A DNA stretch of 64,000 nt from Amniculibacterium aquaticum (GTDB lineage: Bacteria; Bacteroidota; Bacteroidia; Flavobacteriales; Weeksellaceae), in the NCBI RefSeq assembly GCF_003852705.1, contig NZ_REFA01000001.1, positions 239,952 to 303,951 on the forward strand, read 5' to 3'. The notes under the pieces were generated by a model. It searched no databases, was not told the DNA's origin, and was given only the letters and a program-made list of their open reading frames with translations. A program made the position numbers and the translations under genes. Shown here in pieces: positions 34,876 to 43,018 of the stretch; positions within the stretch are counted from its first letter, which is position 1; each line of letters begins with the position of its first letter.

Positions 34876-35169
34876 ATGAGTGTAAATACCGTTTATATTG
34901 ACTTTGTAGATCTAGGCGATTATGAAGATTTTTACGATCAACTGAAATCCAAATTGACTCTGCCGAAGGATTTTGGTGATAATCTGGATGCCCTCTACGA
35001 CAGCCTCACCGGTTTTGTCGAATTGCCTTTGCATATAGAATTTGTCAACCTTTCTGTGGAGCAGTTGGAGATTTTTGAGGACTTACTGACCACTTTGGAA
35101 GATGCTGAAGATGAGTTGGAGGATTTTTCATTTTCGTATTATTTGGAGCAATACGAAGACGAAGATTAG
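34876..35169 (+). CDS. Barstar-family ribonuclease inhibitor
   Basis: 97 residues, rich in aspartate and glutamate. LPKDFGDNLDALYDSLTGFVELP is the barstar core: Asp38 and Asp42 match barstar D35 and D39, Tyr41 replaces W38, and Asp76 and Glu80 align with E76 and E80 of the second contact helix. No signal peptide, so it protects against the neighbouring barnase in the cytoplasm before export. The last ~15 residues are very acidic. Confidence 0.9.
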   Translation: MSVNTVYIDFVDLGDYEDFYDQLKSKLTLPKDFGDNLDALYDSLTGFVELPLHIEFVNLSVEQLEIFEDLLTTLEDAEDELEDFSFSYYLEQYEDED

Positions 35170-35172
35170 TAC

Positions 35173-35212
35173 AAAAAAATCCATCTCGATGTTTCAGAGA
35201 TGGATTTTTTTT
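35173..35212 (+). terminator. Bidirectional terminator between barstar and pafA
   Basis: AAAAATCCATCTC / GAGATGGATTTTT-type stem with a T run, separating convergent genes. Confidence 0.8.
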
Positions 35213-35226
35213 GTTGTTGAGAAGTT

Positions 35227-36867
35227 TTATTTGCCCAAAACCTCGACAATTGGGTTTCCTATATTTCCACTTGGAAATTGAATTTTTAACAAGGCCGAAA
35301 CGGTTGGTGCAATATCGGTCATGTTATATTCTCTATTGCTTTCACCTTGTTTTACTCCTGTTCCCATGAATATTAATGGGATGTGAGCGTCGTAAGAATT
35401 CCAAACGCTGTGCGTGGTTCCGGTTTTAGAATATGAAGGGAGCATATTGTCTCTGGTGATGATCTGGATGTCACCACTTCTGATCCTGTTCAGTCCGTTG
35501 ATGACTCTTTCTTTGATCGGTTGAGGGACAGTGGTTTCTTGCACTTCATTGGCATCAATTACAAAAAGGAAGTCCGGTCTTTTTTCCAACTCGGAAATCG
35601 TGAATTTTTTAATCTTTTCTAGATCCAATTGGTGGTCACTAATTACTTTTCTGTCAAAGTACACTTGGTAGTTTTGTGATGAGTTGATGATTTTCTCAAC
35701 CCCAAATTTTTCTTTCAAAACGGCATTCAAATTCTTTTTCATGTCTTCTTCAAAAAATCCGGTTGGTATTTTGTGTTCTTCCAAAAAGCCTACAGAATGA
35801 GCTCCACCATGGTCTGCAGATAAGAAAACGGTGTATTGTCCTTTGCCAACTTTAGCATCCAAATGGTTGAAGAAATCCTTCAGATCTCTATCCAATCTTA
35901 GATATACATCTTCAACTTCAATAGAGTTGGGTCCAAATTTATGCCCCGCATAATCGGTAGAAGCAATGTTGATGGCCAAGAAATCGGTAATGTTGTCCTG
36001 TCCCAATTGTTCACCGGTTATAGATGCTTCGGCCAATTTCAAAGTGAGTGTACTGCCAAAAGGAGTTGCTCGTATTTCGCCTTTTTTCTTTTGGAAATCT
36101 TGTGCCAGGTTGTTGTAAGGGAAAGTAGGAGTTTTTGCCGATCCTAATAGTCCTTCCCACGAAGAATTGTCCGGAGAACTTTCTGTATATTGTTGGATGG
36201 GCAAAAGGGTGTTCCAACCGTTTGCGACTAATTTTGTTGGCAAATCTTGTTGGTTGAATTGTTGTACCCATTTGGGCAGCTCGTTCATGTAATAAGAGCT
36301 GGTTACAAAATTCCCACTGGTGTCATCGTACCAAAATGCTCCATTGGGATTGTGTCCGGCTGGCAAAATGGAGGCGCGATCTTTAAGAGAAACTCCAATA
36401 ACTTTTGCTTGGAAGTTGGTGCCCAATCTCAATTGATCCGTAACCGTTGTGCTCCATAGATTTCTTGGAGAATGCTTGCCAACCTTGTCGCTGCTGGTAC
36501 CAACGGGAAGTACGGTTTCGTCGGTAGTGCAGTACATGTTTTTTCCGGTTTGCTTGTCCACCCAATCGTTTCCTGCAATGCCGTGTATGGCGGGTACAGA
36601 TCCTGTGTATATCGAGGTGTGTCCAATAGCGGTAACGGTTGGTACATAGTTGATGTGTACATTGTTCAAGGAGAAACCTTCGTTCAGTAATCTTTTAAAA
36701 CCGCCGTCACCAAATTTTGAATAATATCGATGGAGGTAGTCCCAACGCATTTGGTCAATGACCAATCCTACAACCAATTTGGGTTGTTCTGAAGTAGTGT
36801 TTTTTTGAGCAAAAACGGGCGTTGTAGCCAATAATGCTAATGCGGCTATTCCTATTTTCTTAAACAT
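35227..36867 (-). CDS. pafA: Alkaline phosphatase PafA
   Basis: 546 residues, the same length as Elizabethkingia PafA as I recall it. A signal peptide ends VFAQ. The nucleophile Thr79 (YVPTVTAIGHT), Asp38, Asn100 (AGNDW), Lys162 and Arg164 (GVSLKDRAS) fall at the same numbers as in that enzyme. ADHGGAHSVG and THSVWNSYDAHIP hold the remaining zinc ligands. It removes phosphate from phosphomonoesters in the periplasm. It diverges from lptB with a TACTTTTG box at 36888-36895. No Pho-box-like repeat was recognised. Confidence 0.95.
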   Translation of the reverse strand: MFKKIGIAALALLATTPVFAQKNTTSEQPKLVVGLVIDQMRWDYLHRYYSKFGDGGFKRLLNEGFSLNNVHINYVPTVTAIGHTSIYTGSVPAIHGIAGNDWVDKQTGKNMYCTTDETVLPVGTSSDKVGKHSPRNLWSTTVTDQLRLGTNFQAKVIGVSLKDRASILPAGHNPNGAFWYDDTSGNFVTSSYYMNELPKWVQQFNQQDLPTKLVANGWNTLLPIQQYTESSPDNSSWEGLLGSAKTPTFPYNNLAQDFQKKKGEIRATPFGSTLTLKLAEASITGEQLGQDNITDFLAINIASTDYAGHKFGPNSIEVEDVYLRLDRDLKDFFNHLDAKVGKGQYTVFLSADHGGAHSVGFLEEHKIPTGFFEEDMKKNLNAVLKEKFGVEKIINSSQNYQVYFDRKVISDHQLDLEKIKKFTISELEKRPDFLFVIDANEVQETTVPQPIKERVINGLNRIRSGDIQIITRDNMLPSYSKTGTTHSVWNSYDAHIPLIFMGTGVKQGESNREYNMTDIAPTVSALLKIQFPSGNIGNPIVEVLGK

Positions 36868-36887
36868 AAGCTGTGAAATTATAAAAG

Positions 36888-36895
36888 CAAAAGTA
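36888..36895 (-). promoter_or_regulatory. Promoter -7 box of pafA
   Basis: TACTTTTG on the minus strand, 20 bases before the ATG; no TTG at the usual distance, which may mean an activator is needed. Confidence 0.45.
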
Positions 36896-36951
36896 GTTTT
36901 TATTTTTTTTGAATGTATTTTTTTTATGTGAATAGTTCATTACGATTTATT

Positions 36952-36959
36952 TATCTTTG
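36952..36959 (+). promoter_or_regulatory. Promoter -7 box of the lptB operon
   Basis: TATCTTTG, only 5 bases before the ATG at 36965, so the transcript would be leaderless or nearly so. Confidence 0.5.
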
Positions 36960-36964
36960 CCCTT

Positions 36965-38026
36965 ATGATATTAAGAGGAGAGAATTTAATAAAAGAATAC
37001 GGTCCCAAAAAAGTAGTAAAAGGTGTTTCTGTTGAGGTAAAACAAGGCGAAATCGTTGGTCTGCTCGGTCCGAACGGAGCTGGGAAAACCACCTCGTTTT
37101 ACATGATCGTGGGTTTGGTGAAACCGACTTCTGGAAAAATTTTTTTAGACAATAAAGACATCACTCAAGATGCCATGTATCGCCGAGCTCAAAATGGGAT
37201 AGGTTATCTGGCACAGGAAGCTTCCATTTTTCGAAAACTATCGGTGGAAGAAAATATCATGGGAGTTTTACAATTGACCAAGCTTTCCAAAAAAGATCAA
37301 CAACGCAAATGTGACGAGCTGATCGAAGAATTTTCCCTTCAGCATGTTAGAAAAAACCGTGGCGATTTGCTCTCTGGTGGAGAAAGAAGAAGAACGGAAA
37401 TTGCGAGATGTTTGGCAACGGATCCCAGTTTCATACTTTTGGATGAACCTTTTGCCGGTGTAGATCCCATTGCTGTAGAAGATATTCAGAAAATTGTACG
37501 AAGCCTAACGGATAAAAATATCGGTATCCTAATCACCGACCACAATGTGCAACAGACCTTGGCTATCACCCATAAAACCTACATCATGTTCGAAGGTCGA
37601 ATTCTAAAAGAAGGTGCACCACGAGAGTTGGCAAACGACCCACAGGTGCGTGAGGCGTATCTGGGAGAAAATTTCGTGTACCAAGATATTTTGAACAAAC
37701 CCAAGAAAAAACATTTTGTGTACCAAGTTTGGGGTGGGAATTTCGAGGCCAAAACTCATTTTCAAGAATTCGTAAATGAAAATTTTGAAAATAAAGAGCA
37801 ATTGAGATTGCTTTATGGCTTTGATGAAATTGGCTTTGCCTCGCTAGGGAATTCTGAAATTGAAAAAGTATTTTCAGAAGAAATCGATAAAAACGCCTAC
37901 AACTCGTTTGTATTACTTAAAAAAGAAATTAATGCTCAGTACAGTTTGGACGATGCCCGAACAGAAGCTCAACAACAAAGTGCCGAAGCATTAAAATACT
38001 TAACCACTTATTCTTTCGAAGGATAA
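36965..38026 (+). CDS. lptB: LPS export ATPase LptB with a C-terminal extension
   Basis: 353 residues against the usual ~240. Residues 1-238 are a complete LptB: Walker A GPNGAGKTTS, Q-loop YLAQEASIF, signature LLSGGERRRTEIARCL, Walker B FILLDEPFAGVDP and the H-loop TDHNVQQTL. It powers LPS extraction by LptFG. Residues 239-353 are extra and open VYQVWGGNFEAKTHFQEFV; this has no place in known LptB. It starts a run with the adenosyltransferase and thiamine kinase genes. Confidence 0.92.
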   Translation: MILRGENLIKEYGPKKVVKGVSVEVKQGEIVGLLGPNGAGKTTSFYMIVGLVKPTSGKIFLDNKDITQDAMYRRAQNGIGYLAQEASIFRKLSVEENIMGVLQLTKLSKKDQQRKCDELIEEFSLQHVRKNRGDLLSGGERRRTEIARCLATDPSFILLDEPFAGVDPIAVEDIQKIVRSLTDKNIGILITDHNVQQTLAITHKTYIMFEGRILKEGAPRELANDPQVREAYLGENFVYQDILNKPKKKHFVYQVWGGNFEAKTHFQEFVNENFENKEQLRLLYGFDEIGFASLGNSEIEKVFSEEIDKNAYNSFVLLKKEINAQYSLDDARTEAQQQSAEALKYLTTYSFEG

Positions 38027-38042
38027 TTTATTACAAAATAAT

Positions 38043-38612
38043 ATGAAAATATACACCAAGACCGGCGACAAAGGCCAAACTTCTTTATACGGTGGGACCC
38101 GAATTTCTAAAGCGTCTGCAAGGGTAGAAGCTTACGGAACCATTGATGAGCTTAATGCGTTTATCGGCGTAGCAAAAAGCCAAATCGAAAGCGAAGAAAC
38201 CATTAAGCAACTGAAAAAAATTCAGTTCGACTTGTTTACTGTAGGTTCCGAGTCGGCAACTCCAGCGGATAAACTGATGTTGGCCAATGGAAAATCGAGA
38301 TTGCCTTTGGTGATTTCTGAAAAAGAAATTGAAGAGTTGGAAGTCTGGATGGACGAGATGGAAGCTCAACTGGAGCCGTTGCAATATTTTATTTTGCCCG
38401 GTGGTGGAAAGGCGGCAACAGCACTTCATGTTTCCAGAACCGTATGCCGTAGAGCCGAAAGGGCTTTGGTTTTCTTGAACGAATCCGAAGAATTGAGACC
38501 GGAATTGGTGAAATACCTGAACCGACTTTCGGATTATCTTTTTGTTTTGGGACGATTTGTTTCTAAAAATCAGAGCGAGCCTGAAGAGTTCTGGAATCCC
38601 AACCAACGCTAA
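38043..38612 (+). CDS. Cob(I)alamin adenosyltransferase, PduO type
   Basis: 189 residues. YTKTGDKGQTSLYGG is the ATP-binding N-terminus, the central YGTIDELNAFIG and C-terminal RTVCRRAERALV and YLNRLSDYLFVLGR complete the family signature. It attaches the adenosyl group to cobalamin. It follows lptB after 16 bases. No cobalamin riboswitch is present upstream. Confidence 0.94.
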   Translation: MKIYTKTGDKGQTSLYGGTRISKASARVEAYGTIDELNAFIGVAKSQIESEETIKQLKKIQFDLFTVGSESATPADKLMLANGKSRLPLVISEKEIEELEVWMDEMEAQLEPLQYFILPGGGKAATALHVSRTVCRRAERALVFLNESEELRPELVKYLNRLSDYLFVLGRFVSKNQSEPEEFWNPNQR

Positions 38613-38643
38613 TTTTTCCTTAAAAATTCTTGTTTTTTTATAA

Positions 38644-39264
38644 ATGAAAAAGTACCTGCTTTTTATCAACGGTCAACCGCCGAATGTACTTCCAAACTGT
38701 GAATTGTACGACGGTGTAGGCTGTTCGGACGGAGCTTTTCATTATTTAAAAGAAAAAAACTTTCCTTTAGAAAAATTGGATTTTATTTCCGGCGATTTCG
38801 ATTCGCATTCCGGAATCGACGATGGCATCTATCAAGAAAAATTCATACACACGCCCGATCAAAATAAAACCGATTTTGAAAAGTCATTGGAAATTATCCT
38901 GGAAAACGGAGGTTCAGAAGTTGTCGTTTATGGAGGCAGTGGCGGCGAGATGGATCATTATTTAGGAAATCTGCATGTGGCTCTGAAAATGAAGTCCAAG
39001 CTGAAAATTTATTTTGTTGATGAGTTTTCTAACTATTTTTTTGCTGAAAAAACAACGATGCTGAATGATGTTGAAGGCAAAATGATTTCACTTTATCCTT
39101 TTCCGAAAGCCCAAAAGGTAAAGTCTCTGGGACTTCAGTGGGAATTGGATGCCGAAGATCTGGATCTGTCTTCCAGGATTGGGATTAGGAACCGTGCACT
39201 ACAGCATGTTGTTTGTATAGAATATCAATCCGGTGAACTTTTGATTTTTCAAAGTCACAACTAA
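38644..39264 (+). CDS. Thiamine pyrophosphokinase
   Basis: 206 residues, normal size. DGAFHYL, ISGDFDSHS, TPDQNKTDFEKSL and GGSGGEMDHYLGNL are the family's metal- and ATP-binding motifs. It converts thiamine to thiamine diphosphate using ATP. Third gene after lptB with a 31-base gap and closed by a terminator. No TPP riboswitch is seen. Confidence 0.9.
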   Translation: MKKYLLFINGQPPNVLPNCELYDGVGCSDGAFHYLKEKNFPLEKLDFISGDFDSHSGIDDGIYQEKFIHTPDQNKTDFEKSLEIILENGGSEVVVYGGSGGEMDHYLGNLHVALKMKSKLKIYFVDEFSNYFFAEKTTMLNDVEGKMISLYPFPKAQKVKSLGLQWELDAEDLDLSSRIGIRNRALQHVVCIEYQSGELLIFQSHN

Positions 39265-39267
39265 GAA

Positions 39268-39298
39268 ATAAACACCAATAATTTGGTGTTATTTTTTT
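39268..39298 (+). terminator. Terminator after thiamine pyrophosphokinase
   Basis: AACACCAA / TTGGTGTT eight-base stem, 4-base loop, followed by seven Ts. Confidence 0.78.
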
Positions 39299-39354
39299 AA
39301 GAAAAAATCAAACTTTTTTAGCAATTTTGCAGTCTAAAATTTTTTATCCGTATA

Positions 39355-40746
39355 ATGAAAATTAAATACTCAGAATTAATCGACCAAACCCTTTATTTTC
39401 CAACAGAAGAGTTTGATGTTGCCGAGCACAAATTACAATTTCATGGCATTCCGTTGATGGATGTCGTCGAAAAATTTGGAACCCCTCTGAAATTTAATTA
39501 TCTACCCAAAATCTCCATGAACATCAATCGTGCAAAAGCATGGTTCAAGGAGGCTTTTGAAAGAAACGATTACAAAAAAAGCTATCGCTATTGCTATTGT
39601 ACCAAATCCAGCCACTTTAAATTTGTATTGGATGAAGCTCTAAAAAATGACATTTCCATAGAGACCTCTTCGGCTTTCGATATGGACATTGTGAAATCTT
39701 TGTACGATGAGGGTAAAGTCGATAAATCGATAGAAGTAATTTGTAACGGTTTCAAAACCGATGATTATTTAACCAAAATCTCTAACCTGATCAACAGCGG
39801 ATTCGAGAACATTACTCCGATTATCGATAATTACAGAGAGTTGGATAAGCTAACGGAAAGCATCGATTCTACCTTTGATATTGGGATCAGAATAGCATCT
39901 GAGGAAGAACCAAAATTCGAATTTTATACCTCGAGATTGGGAATTGGATACAAAGACATCATCCCGTATTATTCTCAGAAAATTGCAGAGCATCCCAATG
40001 CAAGACTCAAAATGTTGCATTTCTTCATCAATACCGGTATCAAAGACACCGCGTATTATTGGAACGAGTTGTACAAATGTCTTCGTGTGTATGCCCGTTT
40101 AAAGAAAATTGCTCCAGAGGTGGATTGTCTGAATATTGGTGGAGGTTTTCCTATTAAAACATCGCTTAATTTCGATTATGATTACCAATATATGGTGAAT
40201 GAAATTGTGATGCAAATTAAAAAATTCTGCGAAGAAGAAGGAGTGGATGAACCGAACATCTACACCGAATTTGGAAGTTTTACTGTGGGCGAATCTGGAG
40301 GGCATCTCTATAAAATTATTTCTCAAAAAAGACAAAACGATAGAGAAAAATGGAACATGATCGACTCGTCTTTTATGACCACATTGCCGGATACTTGGGC
40401 AATTTCCAGACACTTCATCATGCTTCCGCTCAACCGTTGGGACGATACTTACGAAAGGGTGTTTTTAGGTGGATTGACTTGTGACTCCGACGATTATTAC
40501 AACTCCGAGCAGCACACCAATGCGATTTATCTACCGGTGTTCAACGATACAAAACCTTTGTACATCGGGTTTTTCCATACGGGAGCCTATCAGGAAACCA
40601 TCAGCGGATACGGCGGTGTGCACCATTGCTTGTTGCCGCAACCCAAACACATCCTCATTGATAAGGACGAAAATGGTGAGTTTGTCTATACGGTTTTCCG
40701 TGAAGAGCAAAAGCCAGAAGATGTTTTGAAACTTTTGGGATACTAA
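39355..40746 (+). CDS. Arginine decarboxylase (alanine-racemase-fold PLP enzyme)
   Basis: 463 residues, shorter than E. coli SpeA (about 650) but standard for Bacteroidota. YCYCTKSSHF is near the PLP lysine (CTK), HFFINTGIKD and CLNIGGGFPIK form the phosphate-binding loops, and GGLTCDSDDYY supplies the catalytic cysteine and aspartate of the dimer interface. It makes agmatine from arginine. Agmatinase, the next enzyme, is encoded 15 kb away at 55654. The gene stands alone. Confidence 0.88.
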   Translation: MKIKYSELIDQTLYFPTEEFDVAEHKLQFHGIPLMDVVEKFGTPLKFNYLPKISMNINRAKAWFKEAFERNDYKKSYRYCYCTKSSHFKFVLDEALKNDISIETSSAFDMDIVKSLYDEGKVDKSIEVICNGFKTDDYLTKISNLINSGFENITPIIDNYRELDKLTESIDSTFDIGIRIASEEEPKFEFYTSRLGIGYKDIIPYYSQKIAEHPNARLKMLHFFINTGIKDTAYYWNELYKCLRVYARLKKIAPEVDCLNIGGGFPIKTSLNFDYDYQYMVNEIVMQIKKFCEEEGVDEPNIYTEFGSFTVGESGGHLYKIISQKRQNDREKWNMIDSSFMTTLPDTWAISRHFIMLPLNRWDDTYERVFLGGLTCDSDDYYNSEQHTNAIYLPVFNDTKPLYIGFFHTGAYQETISGYGGVHHCLLPQPKHILIDKDENGEFVYTVFREEQKPEDVLKLLGY

Positions 40747-40761
40747 GGTTATCCAATAACA

Positions 40762-40796
40762 TAAAATCCACATTCGAACGGAATGTGGATTTTTGT
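40762..40796 (+). terminator. Bidirectional terminator after the arginine decarboxylase gene
   Basis: AAATCCACATTC / GAATGTGGATTT stem with a short loop and a T run, between convergent genes. Confidence 0.82.
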
Positions 40797-40818
40797 TTAT
40801 GGGAAAATAGATTGTTTT

Positions 40819-41055
40819 TTACTCAACATTTATTACTTCTGTAATTTCCGGGACAAATTGTTTAACGGTGTTTTCAACCCCCAATTTCATGGTCGAAAAA
40901 CTCATCGGACAACCGTTGCAATTGCCAATTAATTTTACAAAAACTTTATTGTCCTTTACTTCAATCAATTCAATATCGCCTCCGTCGTTGTGTAGAAAAG
41001 GACGGATGGATTCTAAAGCTTCTAATACTTTGGTAACTGTTTCTTCGTGGTTCAT
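40819..41055 (-). CDS. NifU-like Fe-S scaffold protein
   Basis: 78 residues, only the NifU C-terminal domain. RPFLHNDGGDIELIEV and the ligand pair GNCNGCPMS (C-x2-C) are characteristic; two subunits share one [4Fe-4S] cluster. It delivers clusters to apo-proteins. It is the second gene of an operon with mrp, 41 bases apart, which fits a shared Fe-S role. Confidence 0.93.
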   Translation of the reverse strand: MNHEETVTKVLEALESIRPFLHNDGGDIELIEVKDNKVFVKLIGNCNGCPMSFSTMKLGVENTVKQFVPEITEVINVE

Positions 41056-41096
41056 GTCGTAATAAATGAAATTCTAAAAATTCGTCAAAAATAAGA

Positions 41097-42200
41097 TTAT
41101 TTTTTTGGAGAGCATCCTGCCATGGTCGTAATTTTTACGGCTTCGGTAGGTGGCAGGTTGTTGTTTCTCTCTACCAAGCTGGCGACTAAGTTTTGGGCCG
41201 TTTGGTAATAGATTTCACTTATTTTTGAATCTTCTTGCAAAGCTGCCGGTCTTCCAACATCACCCGCCTCACGGATGCTTTGGATGATTGGGATTTCGCC
41301 CAAAACAGGGATGTTTAAATCGTTTGCCATGTTTTGTGCACCTTGGTTACCAAAAATATAATACTTATTATTTGGCAATTCTTCAGGTGTGAAATAAGAC
41401 ATGTTTTCGATAAGTCCCAAAACAGGGATATGAATGCTTTCCATGGTGAACATGGCAATACCTTTTCTAACATCGGCCAAGGCAACATGTTGTGGTGTAG
41501 ATACAATTACTGCACCGGTCACAGGAACTTCTTGGATGATGGATAGGTGGATATCACCTGTACCTGGAGGCAGGTCGATCAATAAGAAATCCAACTCGCC
41601 CCAATGTGCATCTCTGATCATTTGGTTCAATGCTTTTGAAGCCATGGGTCCTCTCCAAACTACAGCTTGGTTGGCTCCGGAAAAATAGCCTATAGAAAGC
41701 ATTTTCACGCCATAATTTTCTACAGGTTCCATCAAGTTTTTGCCGTTTACTTCTACCGACAAAGGTCTAGATCCTTCGGTATCCAACATGGTTGGGATGG
41801 ACGGTCCGTAGATGTCGGCATCCAATAATCCAACTTTGAAGCCCATTTTGGCAAGGGTCACAGCCATATTGGTTGCAACGGTAGATTTTCCTACACCTCC
41901 TTTTCCGGACGCAATCGCAATGATGTTTTGTATTCCTGGGATTTGTTTTCCTTTAATCTGATTTTGTTGAACTTGACTGGGTTCTGGAGAAACGATTTTT
42001 ATTTTCAAGTTTACTTGCTCTCCGAATTCCGAAGCAAAAGCTTGTTTCATGGCTACTTCTAGTTTTTTCTTCTCGTGCATGGCAGGCGAATGTGCCGTCA
42101 TGTCGATGTAAACTTCGTTGCCCATAATTTGTAGATTGTTCACCAGATCGTCCACTTCAATTTCTTTCAGAAATTCTTGAACTTTTATTTTTGTAAGCAT
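41097..42200 (-). CDS. mrp: Mrp/NBP35-family ATPase (Fe-S cluster carrier)
   Basis: 367 residues. An N-terminal MIP18-like domain (~1-90) precedes the P-loop domain with ASGKGGVGKSTVA (deviant Walker A), DADIYGPSIP and LIDLPPGTGDIH. The segment that often carries C-x2-C after ENMSYF here reads TPEELPNNKYY, with no cysteines; the only late cysteine is in the terminal AGCSPKK. Either another ligand set is used or this lineage differs. A TATTTTTG box lies at 42229-42236. Confidence 0.92.
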   Translation of the reverse strand: MLTKIKVQEFLKEIEVDDLVNNLQIMGNEVYIDMTAHSPAMHEKKKLEVAMKQAFASEFGEQVNLKIKIVSPEPSQVQQNQIKGKQIPGIQNIIAIASGKGGVGKSTVATNMAVTLAKMGFKVGLLDADIYGPSIPTMLDTEGSRPLSVEVNGKNLMEPVENYGVKMLSIGYFSGANQAVVWRGPMASKALNQMIRDAHWGELDFLLIDLPPGTGDIHLSIIQEVPVTGAVIVSTPQHVALADVRKGIAMFTMESIHIPVLGLIENMSYFTPEELPNNKYYIFGNQGAQNMANDLNIPVLGEIPIIQSIREAGDVGRPAALQEDSKISEIYYQTAQNLVASLVERNNNLPPTEAVKITTMAGCSPKK

Positions 42201-42277
42201 GATTTAATGGTATAAAAAAAATGAAGTACAAAAATACGGTTTTTATTTAATTTAGAATGAATAAAAGTAAGACTATT

Positions 42278-43018
42278 TTATCTGAAATAATTCATGAATG
42301 GTATTTTAGGACTTAAAATATCACTGGATTTCATCAGCCAAGAAGTGGAAAAGAAGAACAATGCAGTGGACTCGAAAATAATGGTAGAGTATTTGACCAA
42401 AATGCTATTTGGATGGTCTTTTTCGGTGACGATGAAGCTGAAGAAAGCGATCAGTGCAATGCTGAGCAATATACCTATGCCGCAAATTCTGTAGTACATG
42501 TTTCTGTTTTTTTTCTTGTCCATATCTTCGGTGCTTGCTTCCGAAATGTCTTCGTCTGATTTCTGAAAAAAGGAAAGGCAAAAAATAGAAAAAGAAAGGA
42601 ATAAACAAAAGGCACAAGCGAAATGTACAATGTTCATCCAATCCCTGTAAAAAGGATCAAAAATACTAAGATATTCATTGCCTTCATAGCCGTTGAGTTT
42701 GGTCGGGAATGCAGCTACACCGATGGCAAATGCTCCAGATAAATTAGAAACGCGGTTCTCCCAGCGATCTTTTCCTCTGTAGGTGAGAAATAATCCTCCC
42801 ATAATGCATAGGGAACCTACAAAAATAATGTGTCCAAAACTGTAATAGTAATGGCTGATACTGATCTTGAATACTTTAGAATCACCTAAGATAAAAGTAG
42901 TTAGTATCAATAAAAAAGTGAGTAAAAAGCCAAGTAATCCTATAAACATTCGGAGTTGTTTGTACGAGATTACACTGTCGTGGTGATCATGATTGTTGGG
43001 TTGGGCTTGTGGTTTCAT
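42278..43018 (-). CDS. Multi-span membrane protein of unknown function
   Basis: 246 residues. Six hydrophobic segments (about 22-45, 60-80, 90-108, 128-150, 175-197 and 212-230), with a His/Asp-rich start (NNHDHHDSV) and a polar, acidic loop after the fourth. I do not recognise the family, though ISHYYYSFGH is distinctive. The start lies 32 bases inside the metallophosphoesterase gene, so the two are translated together. Confidence 0.75.
   Translation of the reverse strand: MKPQAQPNNHDHHDSVISYKQLRMFIGLLGFLLTFLLILTTFILGDSKVFKISISHYYYSFGHIIFVGSLCIMGGLFLTYRGKDRWENRVSNLSGAFAIGVAAFPTKLNGYEGNEYLSIFDPFYRDWMNIVHFACAFCLFLSFSIFCLSFFQKSDEDISEASTEDMDKKKNRNMYYRICGIGILLSIALIAFFSFIVTEKDHPNSILVKYSTIIFESTALFFFSTSWLMKSSDILSPKIPFMNYFR

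Noticed and set aside
34337..35169. Classical intracellular toxin-antitoxin system
   Set aside because: The barnase has a membrane or export signal, so secretion with cytoplasmic protection by barstar fits better.
37950..38060. Cobalamin riboswitch before the adenosyltransferase gene
   Set aside because: Only 16 bases separate it from lptB, with no room for one.
39265..39354. TPP riboswitch near the thiamine kinase gene
   Set aside because: No conserved CTGAGA-type core is seen; the hairpin is a simple terminator.
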